From Mycolicibacter heraklionensis (GTDB lineage: Bacteria > Actinomycetota > Actinomycetes > Mycobacteriales > Mycobacteriaceae), in assembly GCF_001021505.1 (NCBI RefSeq), contig NZ_LDPO01000001.1, positions 558,001 through 622,000 on the forward strand: 64,000 nucleotides of DNA, in the 5' to 3' direction. Under the pieces are notes generated by a model, which was not told the origin of the DNA, ran no database searches, and saw only the letters and a list, made by a program, of their open reading frames with translations. Shown here piece by piece: positions 54,047-62,670 of the stretch. A program made the position numbers and the translations under genes. Each line of letters begins with the position of its first letter. Position 1 is the first letter of the stretch.

Positions 54047-55212
54047 CGCGCCTCCGCCAGCAGCGCGCGCGACAGCAGGATGCGCTGCATCTCGATGCTG
54101 CCCGAGGACACCGTGGCCGCTTGCGAGTAGCGCCAGTGGTCTTCGACCTCCTGGCGATACCACTGAGCCTGCGGGTTGTCGGGCGCTTCGGCGGCGATCT
54201 CCATCAGCACCTCCGCGCTCTCCTGGTCCAGCCGGGTGACCGCGATCCGGTAGGCAGCTGCGTCACCGGGCGCTATGCGGCCACTGGCCTGCAACGACAC
54301 CACCCGGTAGGCCATCAGCCGGGCACGCCGGCAGTGCGTGAGCATGCGCACCCATCGGGCGATCAGCTCGCCGGGCAGGGTCTCCCATCGCTCCCCGAGT
54401 GCGTGCGGCGCCGCGGCGAGCAGCCGTTCGCAGCGCGCGTAGCGGGCGATGCCCACTCGCTCAAAAGCCATCACGTCGGCCACGATCGACCAACCCGCGT
54501 CGATTTCGCCGAGAACGTCGGCGTCGGTGACGCGCAGGTCGTCGAAGAACACCTCGTTGAGATGGTGCGGACCCATCATGGTGCCCAGCGGTCGGACGGT
54601 GATGGTGGGGTCGTCCATCGGGACCAGGAACACCGTCAGGCCCTGCTGCTTCTTGGTGACTGCCCCTTCACCGACCCGGGTGGTGCGCACCAACAGGAAG
54701 CACCACTGCGCCATGGTCGCATACGAGGTCCAGATCTTCTGGCCGTTGATCAGCCAACCGTCACCATCGCGGCGGGCGTGAGTGCGCAGCGAAGCCAAGT
54801 CTGAGCCGGCTTCGGGTTCGGAGAAGCCCTGGCACCAGATCACCTCACCGGACGCGATCGGCGGCAGGTGGCGGCGCTGCTGCTCGGGAGTGCCGTGCCG
54901 CATGATGATCGGACCGACCCAGTTCACCCCCATGTACTGCGCCCCGCGCGGCTCATGATGCGCCCACATCTCCTCGCGCACCACGGTCTGCTCCCACACC
55001 GAGGCGCCCGCCCCGCCGAACTCCTCCGGCCAGGACAGACACAGCAGATCCTGCTCCGCCAGCACCCGGCAGAACCGTTGTGCTGCAGCAAAATCAGCGG
55101 GGTCTTCGGTGAACGCACCCGGGAACCGGTCGGGCAGCTCCCGTTCGATCAGGTCACGCAACTGGGCCCGTAGTTCGCCGGCGCGCGTCCCCAAGTCGAA
55201 GTCCAGCGTCAT
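54043..55212 (-). CDS. Acyl-CoA dehydrogenase, probable catalytic (alpha) subunit
   Basis: The 389-residue ACAD has WPEEFGGAGASVWEQ, the flavin loop CQGFSEPEAGSDLASLRTH, INGQKIWTSYATMAQ, helix G VMAFERVGIARYARCE with the candidate catalytic Glu, and the C-terminal TVSSGSIEMQRILLSRALL. It resembles the alpha subunit at 51196 in motifs. It is coupled to the CoA-transferase upstream (ATGA) and the beta-type partner downstream. Confidence 0.92.
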   Translation of the reverse strand: MTLDFDLGTRAGELRAQLRDLIERELPDRFPGAFTEDPADFAAAQRFCRVLAEQDLLCLSWPEEFGGAGASVWEQTVVREEMWAHHEPRGAQYMGVNWVGPIIMRHGTPEQQRRHLPPIASGEVIWCQGFSEPEAGSDLASLRTHARRDGDGWLINGQKIWTSYATMAQWCFLLVRTTRVGEGAVTKKQQGLTVFLVPMDDPTITVRPLGTMMGPHHLNEVFFDDLRVTDADVLGEIDAGWSIVADVMAFERVGIARYARCERLLAAAPHALGERWETLPGELIARWVRMLTHCRRARLMAYRVVSLQASGRIAPGDAAAYRIAVTRLDQESAEVLMEIAAEAPDNPQAQWYRQEVEDHWRYSQAATVSSGSIEMQRILLSRALLAEAR

Positions 55213-56408
55213 GCGGTGCCCCGCTCGAGTCCGAGTTCGGCGAAGACCGCCGCGGTGTGCGCGCCGAGTTCCGGCGCCGCGCCGGCAACCCGTCCGGGGG
55301 TCCGCGACAGCCAGGTGGGCACCCCGGGGAAGCGAACCGGGCCGTTCGGGGTGTCCACGGTCTCGAACAGCCCCACCGCGTTGAGGTGCGCATCGTCGAA
55401 CAGCGCCCCGGGCGAGTTCAGCGGGGCCGCTGGGATTTCCAGCTCCTCGAACAGCGCCAGCCACTGGGCGGTGGTGCGCTCTTTCATGGTCTGCGCCACC
55501 AACCCATAGATGGTGTCGATCTGTCGGGCCCGCTGCGCCAGGGTGGCGTACCGCTCGCAAGCCCACGGCGGCTGCACCGCACCGATGAAGGCGTTCCAGT
55601 GCTTGTCGTTGTAGATCAGCGCGGCGATCTGGCCGTCGCTGGTGGCATAGGGCCGCCGGTTGGGCGCCACCGTGCGCGGGTAGACGGCCGGACCCAGCGG
55701 CGGGTCGAACATCGCACCGTTGGCGTGCTCGACGAGCATGAACGAGGCCATGGTCTCGAACATGGCGACTTCGACTTCCTGCCCCTGCCCGGTTCGTTCG
55801 CGGTGGAACAACGCCATCATCGTGGCGTAGAGGGCGGTCAGTCCGGCGATCTTGTCGGCCATGATGGTGCCCACGTAGTCGGCCCGCCCGGTGAGTTGCT
55901 CTTGCACCGCGGGCAGCCCGCATTCGGCCTGAATGGTGTCGTCGTAGGCCGGGCGGTCGGCGGCCGGGCCGCGGCGCCCGTAGCCGTAGCAGTTGGTGTA
56001 GACGATCGCCGGGTTGAGCACGGCCACTTCGGCATAACCCAGGCCCAGCTTGGCCATCGCCTTGGCCCGCATCGAGTGAATGAACACGTCGGCCCGGCCG
56101 ATCAGTGCGGCAATCGCGGTCCGTCCGGCCTCGGTGCGCAGATCCAGCACGACGCTGCGTTTGCCCCGGTTGACGTTGACGAACACCCCGCTCATGTCGG
56201 GTGCGGGGCCAGCCGAAATGTAGCGGGTGGCGTCGCCCTCCGGGGGCTCGACTTTGATGACGTCGGCACCCATGTCGGCCATGATCTGCGTGCAGTACGG
56301 CCCCATCACCATGGTCGTCAGATCCACCACTCGCACGCCGCTCAGCGGCCCGTGCGCCGGCGACTCGCCATCCGCCCCGTTGGCGCCAGCCGTTATTTGT
56401 TCGGACAA
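55209..56408 (-). CDS. CaiB/BaiF CoA-transferase, first gene of the A unit
   Basis: The 399-residue family III CoA-transferase has GVRVVDLTTMVMGPYCTQ, ADVIKVEPPEGDATRY, NRGKRSVVLDLRT and the likely catalytic Asp in RPAYDDTIQAECG. It starts with an unusual TTG at 56408, supported by a GGAG Shine-Dalgarno 4 bp upstream; no nearby ATG or GTG fits. It heads a seven-gene minus-strand unit running to 48460 and is divergent from the propeller gene across a perfect 19-bp palindrome. Confidence 0.88.
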   Translation of the reverse strand: MSEQITAGANGADGESPAHGPLSGVRVVDLTTMVMGPYCTQIMADMGADVIKVEPPEGDATRYISAGPAPDMSGVFVNVNRGKRSVVLDLRTEAGRTAIAALIGRADVFIHSMRAKAMAKLGLGYAEVAVLNPAIVYTNCYGYGRRGPAADRPAYDDTIQAECGLPAVQEQLTGRADYVGTIMADKIAGLTALYATMMALFHRERTGQGQEVEVAMFETMASFMLVEHANGAMFDPPLGPAVYPRTVAPNRRPYATSDGQIAALIYNDKHWNAFIGAVQPPWACERYATLAQRARQIDTIYGLVAQTMKERTTAQWLALFEELEIPAAPLNSPGALFDDAHLNAVGLFETVDTPNGPVRFPGVPTWLSRTPGRVAGAAPELGAHTAAVFAELGLERGTA

Positions 56409-56416
56409 AATACTCC

Positions 56417-56435
56417 GTTCTGCGTAATGCAGAAC
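56417..56435. promoter_or_regulatory. Perfect palindromic operator between divergent catabolic units
   Basis: GTTCTGCGTAATGCAGAAC is a perfect 7-bp inverted repeat with a 5-bp centre. It lies between the TTG start at 56408 and the divergent start at 56531, so it can control both units. The GntR regulator encoded in the plus-strand unit (58150) is the nearest candidate binder, but the sequence is not the usual GntR consensus. Confidence 0.65.
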
Positions 56436-56516
56436 ACTATTCCGCAGCGGTTATTCGTGCGTCAAGGCCGGGTTGCCCGGTCGCCGCGGACTATTGTCTG
56501 GACTAACTGGGCTTGA

Positions 56517-56522
56517 TAACGT
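56517..56522 (+). promoter_or_regulatory. -10 box of the plus-strand catabolic unit
   Basis: TAACGT lies 8 bp before the ATG at 56531, the leaderless spacing also seen at 772 and 29973. The upstream in-frame TTG at 56513 is rejected because it overlaps this box. Confidence 0.45.
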
Positions 56523-56530
56523 CCGGAGTC

Positions 56531-58153
56531 ATGACTGCCTCCCCGCCACTCCCTCGCGAGCTGGCCGGTGCCCCCTCCGCGGCGCCGGGCTGGCGGCTGG
56601 AGCGGGTCACCGAACCGAGCCGACTGTTCGGCGCCAACGGGCTGCGAACCGGCCCGGACGGCCGGGTATACATCGCGCAGGTGACCGGCAGCCAGATCAG
56701 TGCACTGGATGTGACCACCGGCGAGTTGGCAGTCGTGAGCGCGCGCGGCGGCGACGTCGTCGCTCCCGACGATGTCGCCTTCGACGAGCGCGGCACCTTG
56801 TACGCCACCGAGGTGATGGATGCCCGGGTCAGTGCGCTCGATGCCTCCGGCCGCAGCCGGGTACTGCGCGACGATCTGCCCTGCGCCAACGGCATCACCG
56901 TGCACCAAGGCCGGCTGTTCGTCGGCGAATGCCGCGAGGGCGGACGCCTGATGGAACTCGACCGGGCCACCGGCGGCAGGCGCATCCTGGCCGAGAACCT
57001 GCCGTCGCCCAACGCCATGGAGGTGGGGCCCGACGGGCTGCTGTACTTCCCGGTGATGACCGCCAACGAGATCTGGCGAATCGATCCCTTCGCCACCGAT
57101 GCCATCCCGCAGCGGGTCGCCGGCGATCTGGGCGTACCGGACTCGGTGAAGTTCGACGCCGACGGGTGCATCGTCTCCACCCAGGCCGCCAGCGGACAGG
57201 TGCTGCGCATCGATCCGCGCACCGGCGAGGCCACCGTACTGGCGCAACTGCATCCCGGACTGGACAACTGCACCTTCGTCGACGGGCGGCTTTTCGTCTC
57301 CAACTTCACCGGCGAGATCACCGAAATCGCCGGCGGGGGCCAGACATCGACGGTACTGCCGGGCGGTCTGAACTGGCCGCTGGATCTCACCGTGGACGGC
57401 TCCGGCAGGCTCTACGTCGCCGACGGCACCTACTTCTACGCCGTTGGCGAGGGCGGCCGGCTGGAAACCCTCGGCATGCTGTTCAGCCCCGGTTATCCCG
57501 GCTTCGTACGGGGCGTGGTCGCCGTCGGGCCCGGCGAGTTCGTCGTCACCACCTCCGGCGGGCAGGTCGCGCGCTACGTGCCGGCGCAGTCGTCCAGCGA
57601 GGTGCTCGCCGACGGCTTCGACCAGCTCTACGGGGTGGCGGTAGGGCCCGCCGGTGTCGCGGTCACCGAGTTCGGTACCGGCCGGGTGCTGGGGGTGCGC
57701 GCCGGCTCGGTGGAGGTGCTGGCCCGCGACCTGGCGGGTCCGGTCGGGATTGAGGTCGAGGTCGCCGGCCACACCGATCAAGGGACCTACCTGGTGGCCG
57801 AATCCGGCGCGGGGCGGGTGGTGCGAGTCAGCGGCTCGGGGATCCAGACGGTGGTCGACGGACTCGTTCGGCCGCAGGGGATTACGCTGGCGGACCGCAC
57901 GCTGTACGTCGTCGACGCCGGAACCCGGCAGGTGCTCGCCGTCGACCTCGACACCCGGGCGCGGCAGGTGATCGCCGACGGGCTGCCGATCGGGCCGCCG
58001 CCGGGGGTGACCCCCAAACCGCTCAACGGAATGCCGCCGTTCTCCGGTCCCCAAGGTCCGTTCGCCGGTATCGCGCGCGGCCGCGACGGCACCCTGTTCG
58101 TCTCGGCCGACGGCGACGGCAGCGTGCTGGCACTGCACCCGGTCGGCCCGTGA
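56531..58153 (+). CDS. SMP-30/gluconolactonase-like beta-propeller protein
   Basis: The 540-residue product is a repetitive beta-propeller with many blades of the pattern xPDGxVYxAxxxxxxIxxLD, for example NGLRTGPDGRVYIAQVTGS and DVAFDERGTLYATE. Similar propellers are lactonases, SMP-30 enzymes or NHL-type binding proteins. No signal peptide is visible, so a cytosolic lactonase in ring opening is one inference. It is the first gene of the plus-strand unit and overlaps the GntR gene by 4 bp (GTGA). Confidence 0.78.
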   Translation: MTASPPLPRELAGAPSAAPGWRLERVTEPSRLFGANGLRTGPDGRVYIAQVTGSQISALDVTTGELAVVSARGGDVVAPDDVAFDERGTLYATEVMDARVSALDASGRSRVLRDDLPCANGITVHQGRLFVGECREGGRLMELDRATGGRRILAENLPSPNAMEVGPDGLLYFPVMTANEIWRIDPFATDAIPQRVAGDLGVPDSVKFDADGCIVSTQAASGQVLRIDPRTGEATVLAQLHPGLDNCTFVDGRLFVSNFTGEITEIAGGGQTSTVLPGGLNWPLDLTVDGSGRLYVADGTYFYAVGEGGRLETLGMLFSPGYPGFVRGVVAVGPGEFVVTTSGGQVARYVPAQSSSEVLADGFDQLYGVAVGPAGVAVTEFGTGRVLGVRAGSVEVLARDLAGPVGIEVEVAGHTDQGTYLVAESGAGRVVRVSGSGIQTVVDGLVRPQGITLADRTLYVVDAGTRQVLAVDLDTRARQVIADGLPIGPPPGVTPKPLNGMPPFSGPQGPFAGIARGRDGTLFVSADGDGSVLALHPVGP

Positions 58154-58887
58154 CCGACCACCGCTACCTGAAGGTCGCCCGGACGCTGCGCAAGGAGATC
58201 GCCGACGGCGTCTATCCGATCGGCTCGCAGCTGCCCACCGAACACGAACTGTGCGAACGGTTCAACGTCAGCCGCTACACGGTCCGCGAGGCGCTGCGAC
58301 GACTGCGGGAGGACAACCTCGTCGTCTCCCGTCCCCGCGCGGGCACCGTGGTGATCCCCCGCGCCGCGACCAACTGCTACGCCCAAGACGTGGTGTCGAT
58401 CGATGACCTGGTGGCGTTCGCGGCCGGCGCCGAGTTCGAGATCGACTCCAACGCCATGGTCACCCTCGACGCGGATGCCGCCGCGCGCACCGGTCTGCCG
58501 GTGGGCACCGAATGGCTGGCGGTGCGCGGCAACCGCCGGAGGGAGGGTCAAACCGCGCCGATCTGCCGGACCGAGTACTACATCAACCGTGCGTTCGCCG
58601 GAGTCGGCCGGCTGCTGCAGCGGCACTCCGGCCCGATCTTCCCGCTGATCGAGGATGTGTTCGGAGTCAGCATCGTCGAAGTCCGCCAACACATCCGCGC
58701 GGTGATCATCACCCCCGAGCTCGCGACTGCGCTGGCCGTGGAGCCTGGCACCGCCGGGCTGCAGATGCAGCGTAGCTACATCACCTCCGAGGGTGAGATC
58801 GCCCAGGTGACGGTGAACACCCATGCCGGCGACGACTATCGCTACTCGATGACGCTGCACCGGGTACCCGGACCGGGCGCACTGTGA
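58150..58887 (+). CDS. GntR-family (HutC subfamily, UTRA domain) regulator
   Basis: The 245-residue product has an N-terminal winged helix (GSQLPTEHELCERFNVSRYT, about residues 25-44) and a C-terminal UTRA-type effector domain with FPLIEDVFGVSIVEVRQHIRA and LQMQRSYITSEGE. HutC regulators sense small metabolites. It is the second gene of the plus-strand unit, overlapping both neighbours, so it is made together with the propeller, ligases and SDR and probably autoregulates this unit. Confidence 0.9.
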   Translation: MTDHRYLKVARTLRKEIADGVYPIGSQLPTEHELCERFNVSRYTVREALRRLREDNLVVSRPRAGTVVIPRAATNCYAQDVVSIDDLVAFAAGAEFEIDSNAMVTLDADAAARTGLPVGTEWLAVRGNRRREGQTAPICRTEYYINRAFAGVGRLLQRHSGPIFPLIEDVFGVSIVEVRQHIRAVIITPELATALAVEPGTAGLQMQRSYITSEGEIAQVTVNTHAGDDYRYSMTLHRVPGPGAL

Positions 58888-60419
58888 TGGCCCGCTTTGC
58901 CGGCACACTGGCCCACGCTCTGGCCGACGCCGCCGCGCAGACCCCGCAGCGGGTCCTACTGGTCGACGGCGCCACCCGGCTGACCTGCCGAGAGCTGCAC
59001 AACCAGGCGACCGCACTGGCCGGGGCGATGTTGGAGAAGATGCCGACGGGCAGCGTGGTGTCGTTCATGTTGCCGAACTGGCACGAGGCCGCCGTGGTCT
59101 ATCTGGCCGCGACGCTGGCCGGGATGGTGGTGAACCCGATCCTGCCGTCGCTGCGTGACGCGGAGCTGACGTTCATCCTGGCCGACTCGGGAACCCGAAT
59201 GCTGTTCGCGCCAGAGCAGTTCCGTGGTCACGACTACGCGGCGATGCTGACCCGCGTCACCGGTGCCCTCGCCGACCCGCCCGAGGTGGCGCTGGTGCGC
59301 GGTCGCTCGGCCGGCTACGCAGCCCTGCTCGGCGGATCCCCCGAAGCCGCGCTGCCGACGTTGGATCCCGACGCGGTCCGGCTACTGCTGTACACCTCCG
59401 GTACCACTGGCAATCCGAAAGGTGTTCTGCATAGTCATAATTCGATTAATGCCCTGATTCACCAGCTGGTCCGGCACTGGATGATCGAACCCGGTGACCG
59501 GTTCCTGGTCCCGTCCCCCATCGCCCACATCGGGGGATCGGTCTATGCGTTCGAGGCGCCGCTGATGCTCGGCACCACCGCCGTGCTGATGGACACCTGG
59601 AACCCCGATACCGCGATAGCGCTCATGCTTTCCGAACACTGCACCCACGTGGCAGGGGCAACGCCGTTTCTGGCGCAGTTGCTCGCCGCCGCCCGTGAGG
59701 CCGGCACCCGCCTACCTGATCTCAAGCTCTTCGTCTGCGGCGGCGCGTCCGTCCCGTCATCGTTGATCCGCGAGGCGGCCGGCTACTTCGGTAGCGCCGT
59801 CGTCACCCGGGTGTACGGGTCCAGCGAGGTTCCGGTGACCACGGTCGGATCGATAGGCCCCCACGAACTTTCTCACGCCGCGGACACCGATGGCCGGGCC
59901 GGGATCGCCGACATCAAGCTGGTGGCCCGCCCCGGCGGTTCACCCGGCGAAGGCGAGATCTATGTCCGCGGCCCCCAGATGCTGCTCGGCTACCTGCGCC
60001 CCGAGGACGAGCGCGACTGCTTCGACGACCAGGGCTACTTCGCTACCGGCGATCTCGGCCGGTGGGTCGACGAGCACTATCTCCTCGTCACCGGACGACT
60101 CAAGGACGTGATCATCCGCAACGGCGAGAACATCTCCGCGCGCGAGGTGGAGGACATCTTGATCGGCCATCCCGGCATCTCCGAGGTCGCCGTGGTCGGG
60201 ATCCCCGATGTCCGCACCGGCGAGCGCGCCTGCGCGGTGATCGTGCCGGCCGGCGACGACGCTCCCGACGTCGCGGATCTGCGGGCGATGCTGACCGCCC
60301 ACGGTGTCGCGCTGTTCAAAGCCCCTGAGCAGGTGGCGATCTGGGATGAACTTCCCAAGAACGACGCCGGCAAGGTTGTCAAGCAGCAGATACGGGCGGC
60401 TCTGATCGGAGGTAAATGA
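58887..60419 (+). CDS. Acyl-CoA synthetase (class I adenylate-forming)
   Basis: The 510-residue ANL-family ligase has P-loop LLYTSGTTGNPKGVLHSH, YGSSEVPVTT at the adenine site, GYFATGDLGRWVDEHY with the ribose-binding Asp, and the C-terminal catalytic Lys in LPKNDAGKVVKQQI. It activates an unknown carboxylic acid to its CoA ester. The ATG at 58887 shares its A with the GntR stop (TGATG); GTG at 58884 is an alternative. It is coupled downstream to an SDR by ATGA. Confidence 0.9.
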   Translation: MARFAGTLAHALADAAAQTPQRVLLVDGATRLTCRELHNQATALAGAMLEKMPTGSVVSFMLPNWHEAAVVYLAATLAGMVVNPILPSLRDAELTFILADSGTRMLFAPEQFRGHDYAAMLTRVTGALADPPEVALVRGRSAGYAALLGGSPEAALPTLDPDAVRLLLYTSGTTGNPKGVLHSHNSINALIHQLVRHWMIEPGDRFLVPSPIAHIGGSVYAFEAPLMLGTTAVLMDTWNPDTAIALMLSEHCTHVAGATPFLAQLLAAAREAGTRLPDLKLFVCGGASVPSSLIREAAGYFGSAVVTRVYGSSEVPVTTVGSIGPHELSHAADTDGRAGIADIKLVARPGGSPGEGEIYVRGPQMLLGYLRPEDERDCFDDQGYFATGDLGRWVDEHYLLVTGRLKDVIIRNGENISAREVEDILIGHPGISEVAVVGIPDVRTGERACAVIVPAGDDAPDVADLRAMLTAHGVALFKAPEQVAIWDELPKNDAGKVVKQQIRAALIGGK

Positions 60420-61207
60420 CCATGCAGGTGGCGATCGTGACCGGGGCCAGCAGCGGAATCGGGTTCGGCTGCGCGGCAAAGCTTGCCGAGGCCGGGATGG
60501 CGGTGCTGGCAACCGGCCGCGACGCCGGACGCTTGGCAGGTTTGGCGGCGACGCTACAGGAGTCCGGAATCGATCCCGACCGGATCGCCACCGTGGCGGT
60601 CGACCTGACCACTGCGCAGGCGCCACAGCAGATCCTCGATGCCGCCCTGTCCCGGTGGGGCCGGGTGGACTATCTGATCAACAACGCCGGTGTCGGCAGC
60701 CCCAAGCCGCTGCACGAAACCGATGACGAGACCTTGGACCATTTCCTGAGCCTGATGCTGCGGGCACCGTTTCGGCTGGCACGCGACGTACTGCCGCACC
60801 TGCGGCCCGGATCGGCGATCATCAACATCACCTCCACCTTCGCCGTGGTGGGCGGACTGCGCGGCGGGGCGTACTCAGCCGCCAAGGGCGGGCTGACCGC
60901 ACTGACCACCCACATCGCCTGCCAGTACGGCGCCCAGGGCATCCGCTGCAATGCGGTGGCCCCCGGTGTCACCGTGACCCCGATGGTCGAACAACGCCTG
61001 TCCGACAACCGGTTCCGCAAGCTCAATGCCGAGATGACGCCATATCCGCGACTGGGCCGGGTGGACGACATCGCGGGCACCGTGGCATTCCTGTGCTCGG
61101 AGTCCGGCTCCTTCATCAACGGCCAGACCATCGTCGTCGACGGCGGCTGGAGTTCGACCAAGTATCTGTCCGACTTCGGCCTCGACTCCGACTGGGTGCA
61201 GCCGTGA
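60416..61207 (+). CDS. Short-chain dehydrogenase/reductase
   Basis: The 263-residue classical SDR has cofactor motif VTGASSGIGFG, NNAGVGSPK, and the catalytic Ser and YxxxK in NITSTFAVVGGLRGGAYSAAK. It should oxidise or reduce an alcohol/ketone, with NAD or NADP preference not determinable. It is translationally coupled to ligase genes on both sides (ATGA and GTGA), so it presumably acts right before or after CoA activation. Confidence 0.92.
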   Translation: MTMQVAIVTGASSGIGFGCAAKLAEAGMAVLATGRDAGRLAGLAATLQESGIDPDRIATVAVDLTTAQAPQQILDAALSRWGRVDYLINNAGVGSPKPLHETDDETLDHFLSLMLRAPFRLARDVLPHLRPGSAIINITSTFAVVGGLRGGAYSAAKGGLTALTTHIACQYGAQGIRCNAVAPGVTVTPMVEQRLSDNRFRKLNAEMTPYPRLGRVDDIAGTVAFLCSESGSFINGQTIVVDGGWSSTKYLSDFGLDSDWVQP

Positions 61208-62670
61208 ATCTGTTCACCTTGCTGGACCAGGCGGCGGCCCGGTTCGGCGAGCGGGGTGCAGTGTATCAGGGCGAGCGGCGGCTGCACACCTGGAGCGAGC
61301 TGGCCGATCGCGCACGACGACTGGCGACGTCGCTGAGCCGGGCGGCGGGAGCCGGCGCACGGATCGCGATCGCCAGCGAGAACCGTCCGGAGATCATCGA
61401 GCTGATGTTCGCCACCTGGGCGGCCGAATGCGCCGTCGTTCCACTCAATTACAAGCTGCACCCGCGGGAGATGGCGCAGATCATCCGCGACGCCGGTGCG
61501 GCGCTGGTCTTCGCGTCCCCGAAGCTGGCACCGGAGTTGATCGACCACGTCGATGCGCCCATCGAGACCATTGGCGGCACAGCGTATCTGGCCCGGTTCG
61601 CCTGCCCTCCCATTGACGAGGTCAACCCGGATCCGTCCCGACTGGCATGGCTGTTCTACACCAGCGGAACCACCGGGCGCTCGAAGGGCGCCATGCTGAC
61701 CCACCGCAACCTGATGGCGATGACGCTGGCACATCTGGCCGACCTCGATGACCCCGACGCCGACTGCAGCCTGATCCACGGCGCACCGATGTCGCACGGA
61801 TCGGGGCTCTACATCGCGCCCTACGTCCTGCGCGGAGCCCGTCAGGTGGTACCGGCATCGGGCTCGTTCGACGCGACCGAATTCCTCGACCTGTGTGGGC
61901 ATCACCCGGGCGCCACCGCCTTTTTGGCGCCGACGATGGTGGGCCGACTGGTAGCCACCGGCCGCGGGCGCCCGGCCAACCTACGTACCATCGTCTACGG
62001 CGGCGGTCCGATGTATCTCGGGGACTTGAAGCGGGCGATGACCGCGTTCGGGCCGGTGTTCGCCCAGCTCTACGGCCAGGGCGAAGCCCCCATGACGATC
62101 ACCGGCCTCAGCCGCGCCGACCACCTGGCCGACGACCCAGTCCTGGGCTCGGTCGGCTGGCCGCGGACCGGCGTCGAGGTCGCTGTGCTGCGCGACGACG
62201 GCACCCGAGCGCCCGCCGGCGAAGTCGGCGAGATCGTCTGCCGCGGCGACGTCGTCATGGCCGGCTACTGGAACAACCCGGACGCCACCGCCGAGGCCGT
62301 CCGGGACGGCTGGCTGTTCACCGGCGACAAGGGATCGTTCGACACCCGCGGATTTCTCACCCTGCGCGACCGCTCGAAGGACGTGGTGATCAGCGGGGGC
62401 AGCAACATCTATCCCCGCGAAGTCGAAGAGGCACTGGTGAGTCATCCCGGCGTCATCGAGGCTTCAGTGGTGGGCGCACCCGACGCCGAGTGGGGCGAGA
62501 TCGTGGTCGCCTTCATCGTGGGCGACGCCTCAGTTGCCCAGTTGGACAGTCATCTGCTGGAACGCATCGCGCGGTTCAAGCGCCCCAAGCGCTACGAGTT
62601 CGTCGACGCGCTGCCCAAGAACAGCTACGGCAAGGTGCTCAAACGCCAGCTGCGTTCCCAGCTGCGGTGA
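61204..62670 (+). CDS. Acyl-CoA synthetase (FadD-type)
   Basis: The 488-residue ANL ligase has P-loop LFYTSGTTGRSKGAMLTH, a YGQGEAPMT adenine motif, GWLFTGDKGSFDTRG and the Lys in LPKNSYGKVLKRQL. It is the third ligase of the island and the last gene of the plus-strand unit, starting with a GTG that overlaps the SDR stop (GTGA). The 3' end overlaps the convergent P450 gene by 32 bp, so antisense interference is possible. Confidence 0.92.
   Translation: MNLFTLLDQAAARFGERGAVYQGERRLHTWSELADRARRLATSLSRAAGAGARIAIASENRPEIIELMFATWAAECAVVPLNYKLHPREMAQIIRDAGAALVFASPKLAPELIDHVDAPIETIGGTAYLARFACPPIDEVNPDPSRLAWLFYTSGTTGRSKGAMLTHRNLMAMTLAHLADLDDPDADCSLIHGAPMSHGSGLYIAPYVLRGARQVVPASGSFDATEFLDLCGHHPGATAFLAPTMVGRLVATGRGRPANLRTIVYGGGPMYLGDLKRAMTAFGPVFAQLYGQGEAPMTITGLSRADHLADDPVLGSVGWPRTGVEVAVLRDDGTRAPAGEVGEIVCRGDVVMAGYWNNPDATAEAVRDGWLFTGDKGSFDTRGFLTLRDRSKDVVISGGSNIYPREVEEALVSHPGVIEASVVGAPDAEWGEIVVAFIVGDASVAQLDSHLLERIARFKRPKRYEFVDALPKNSYGKVLKRQLRSQLR

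Noticed and set aside
56462..58138. A 558-codon minus-strand frame opposite the propeller gene
   Set aside because: The plus strand has the repeated blade pattern of a real propeller and an operon context; the minus frame covers the divergent promoter.
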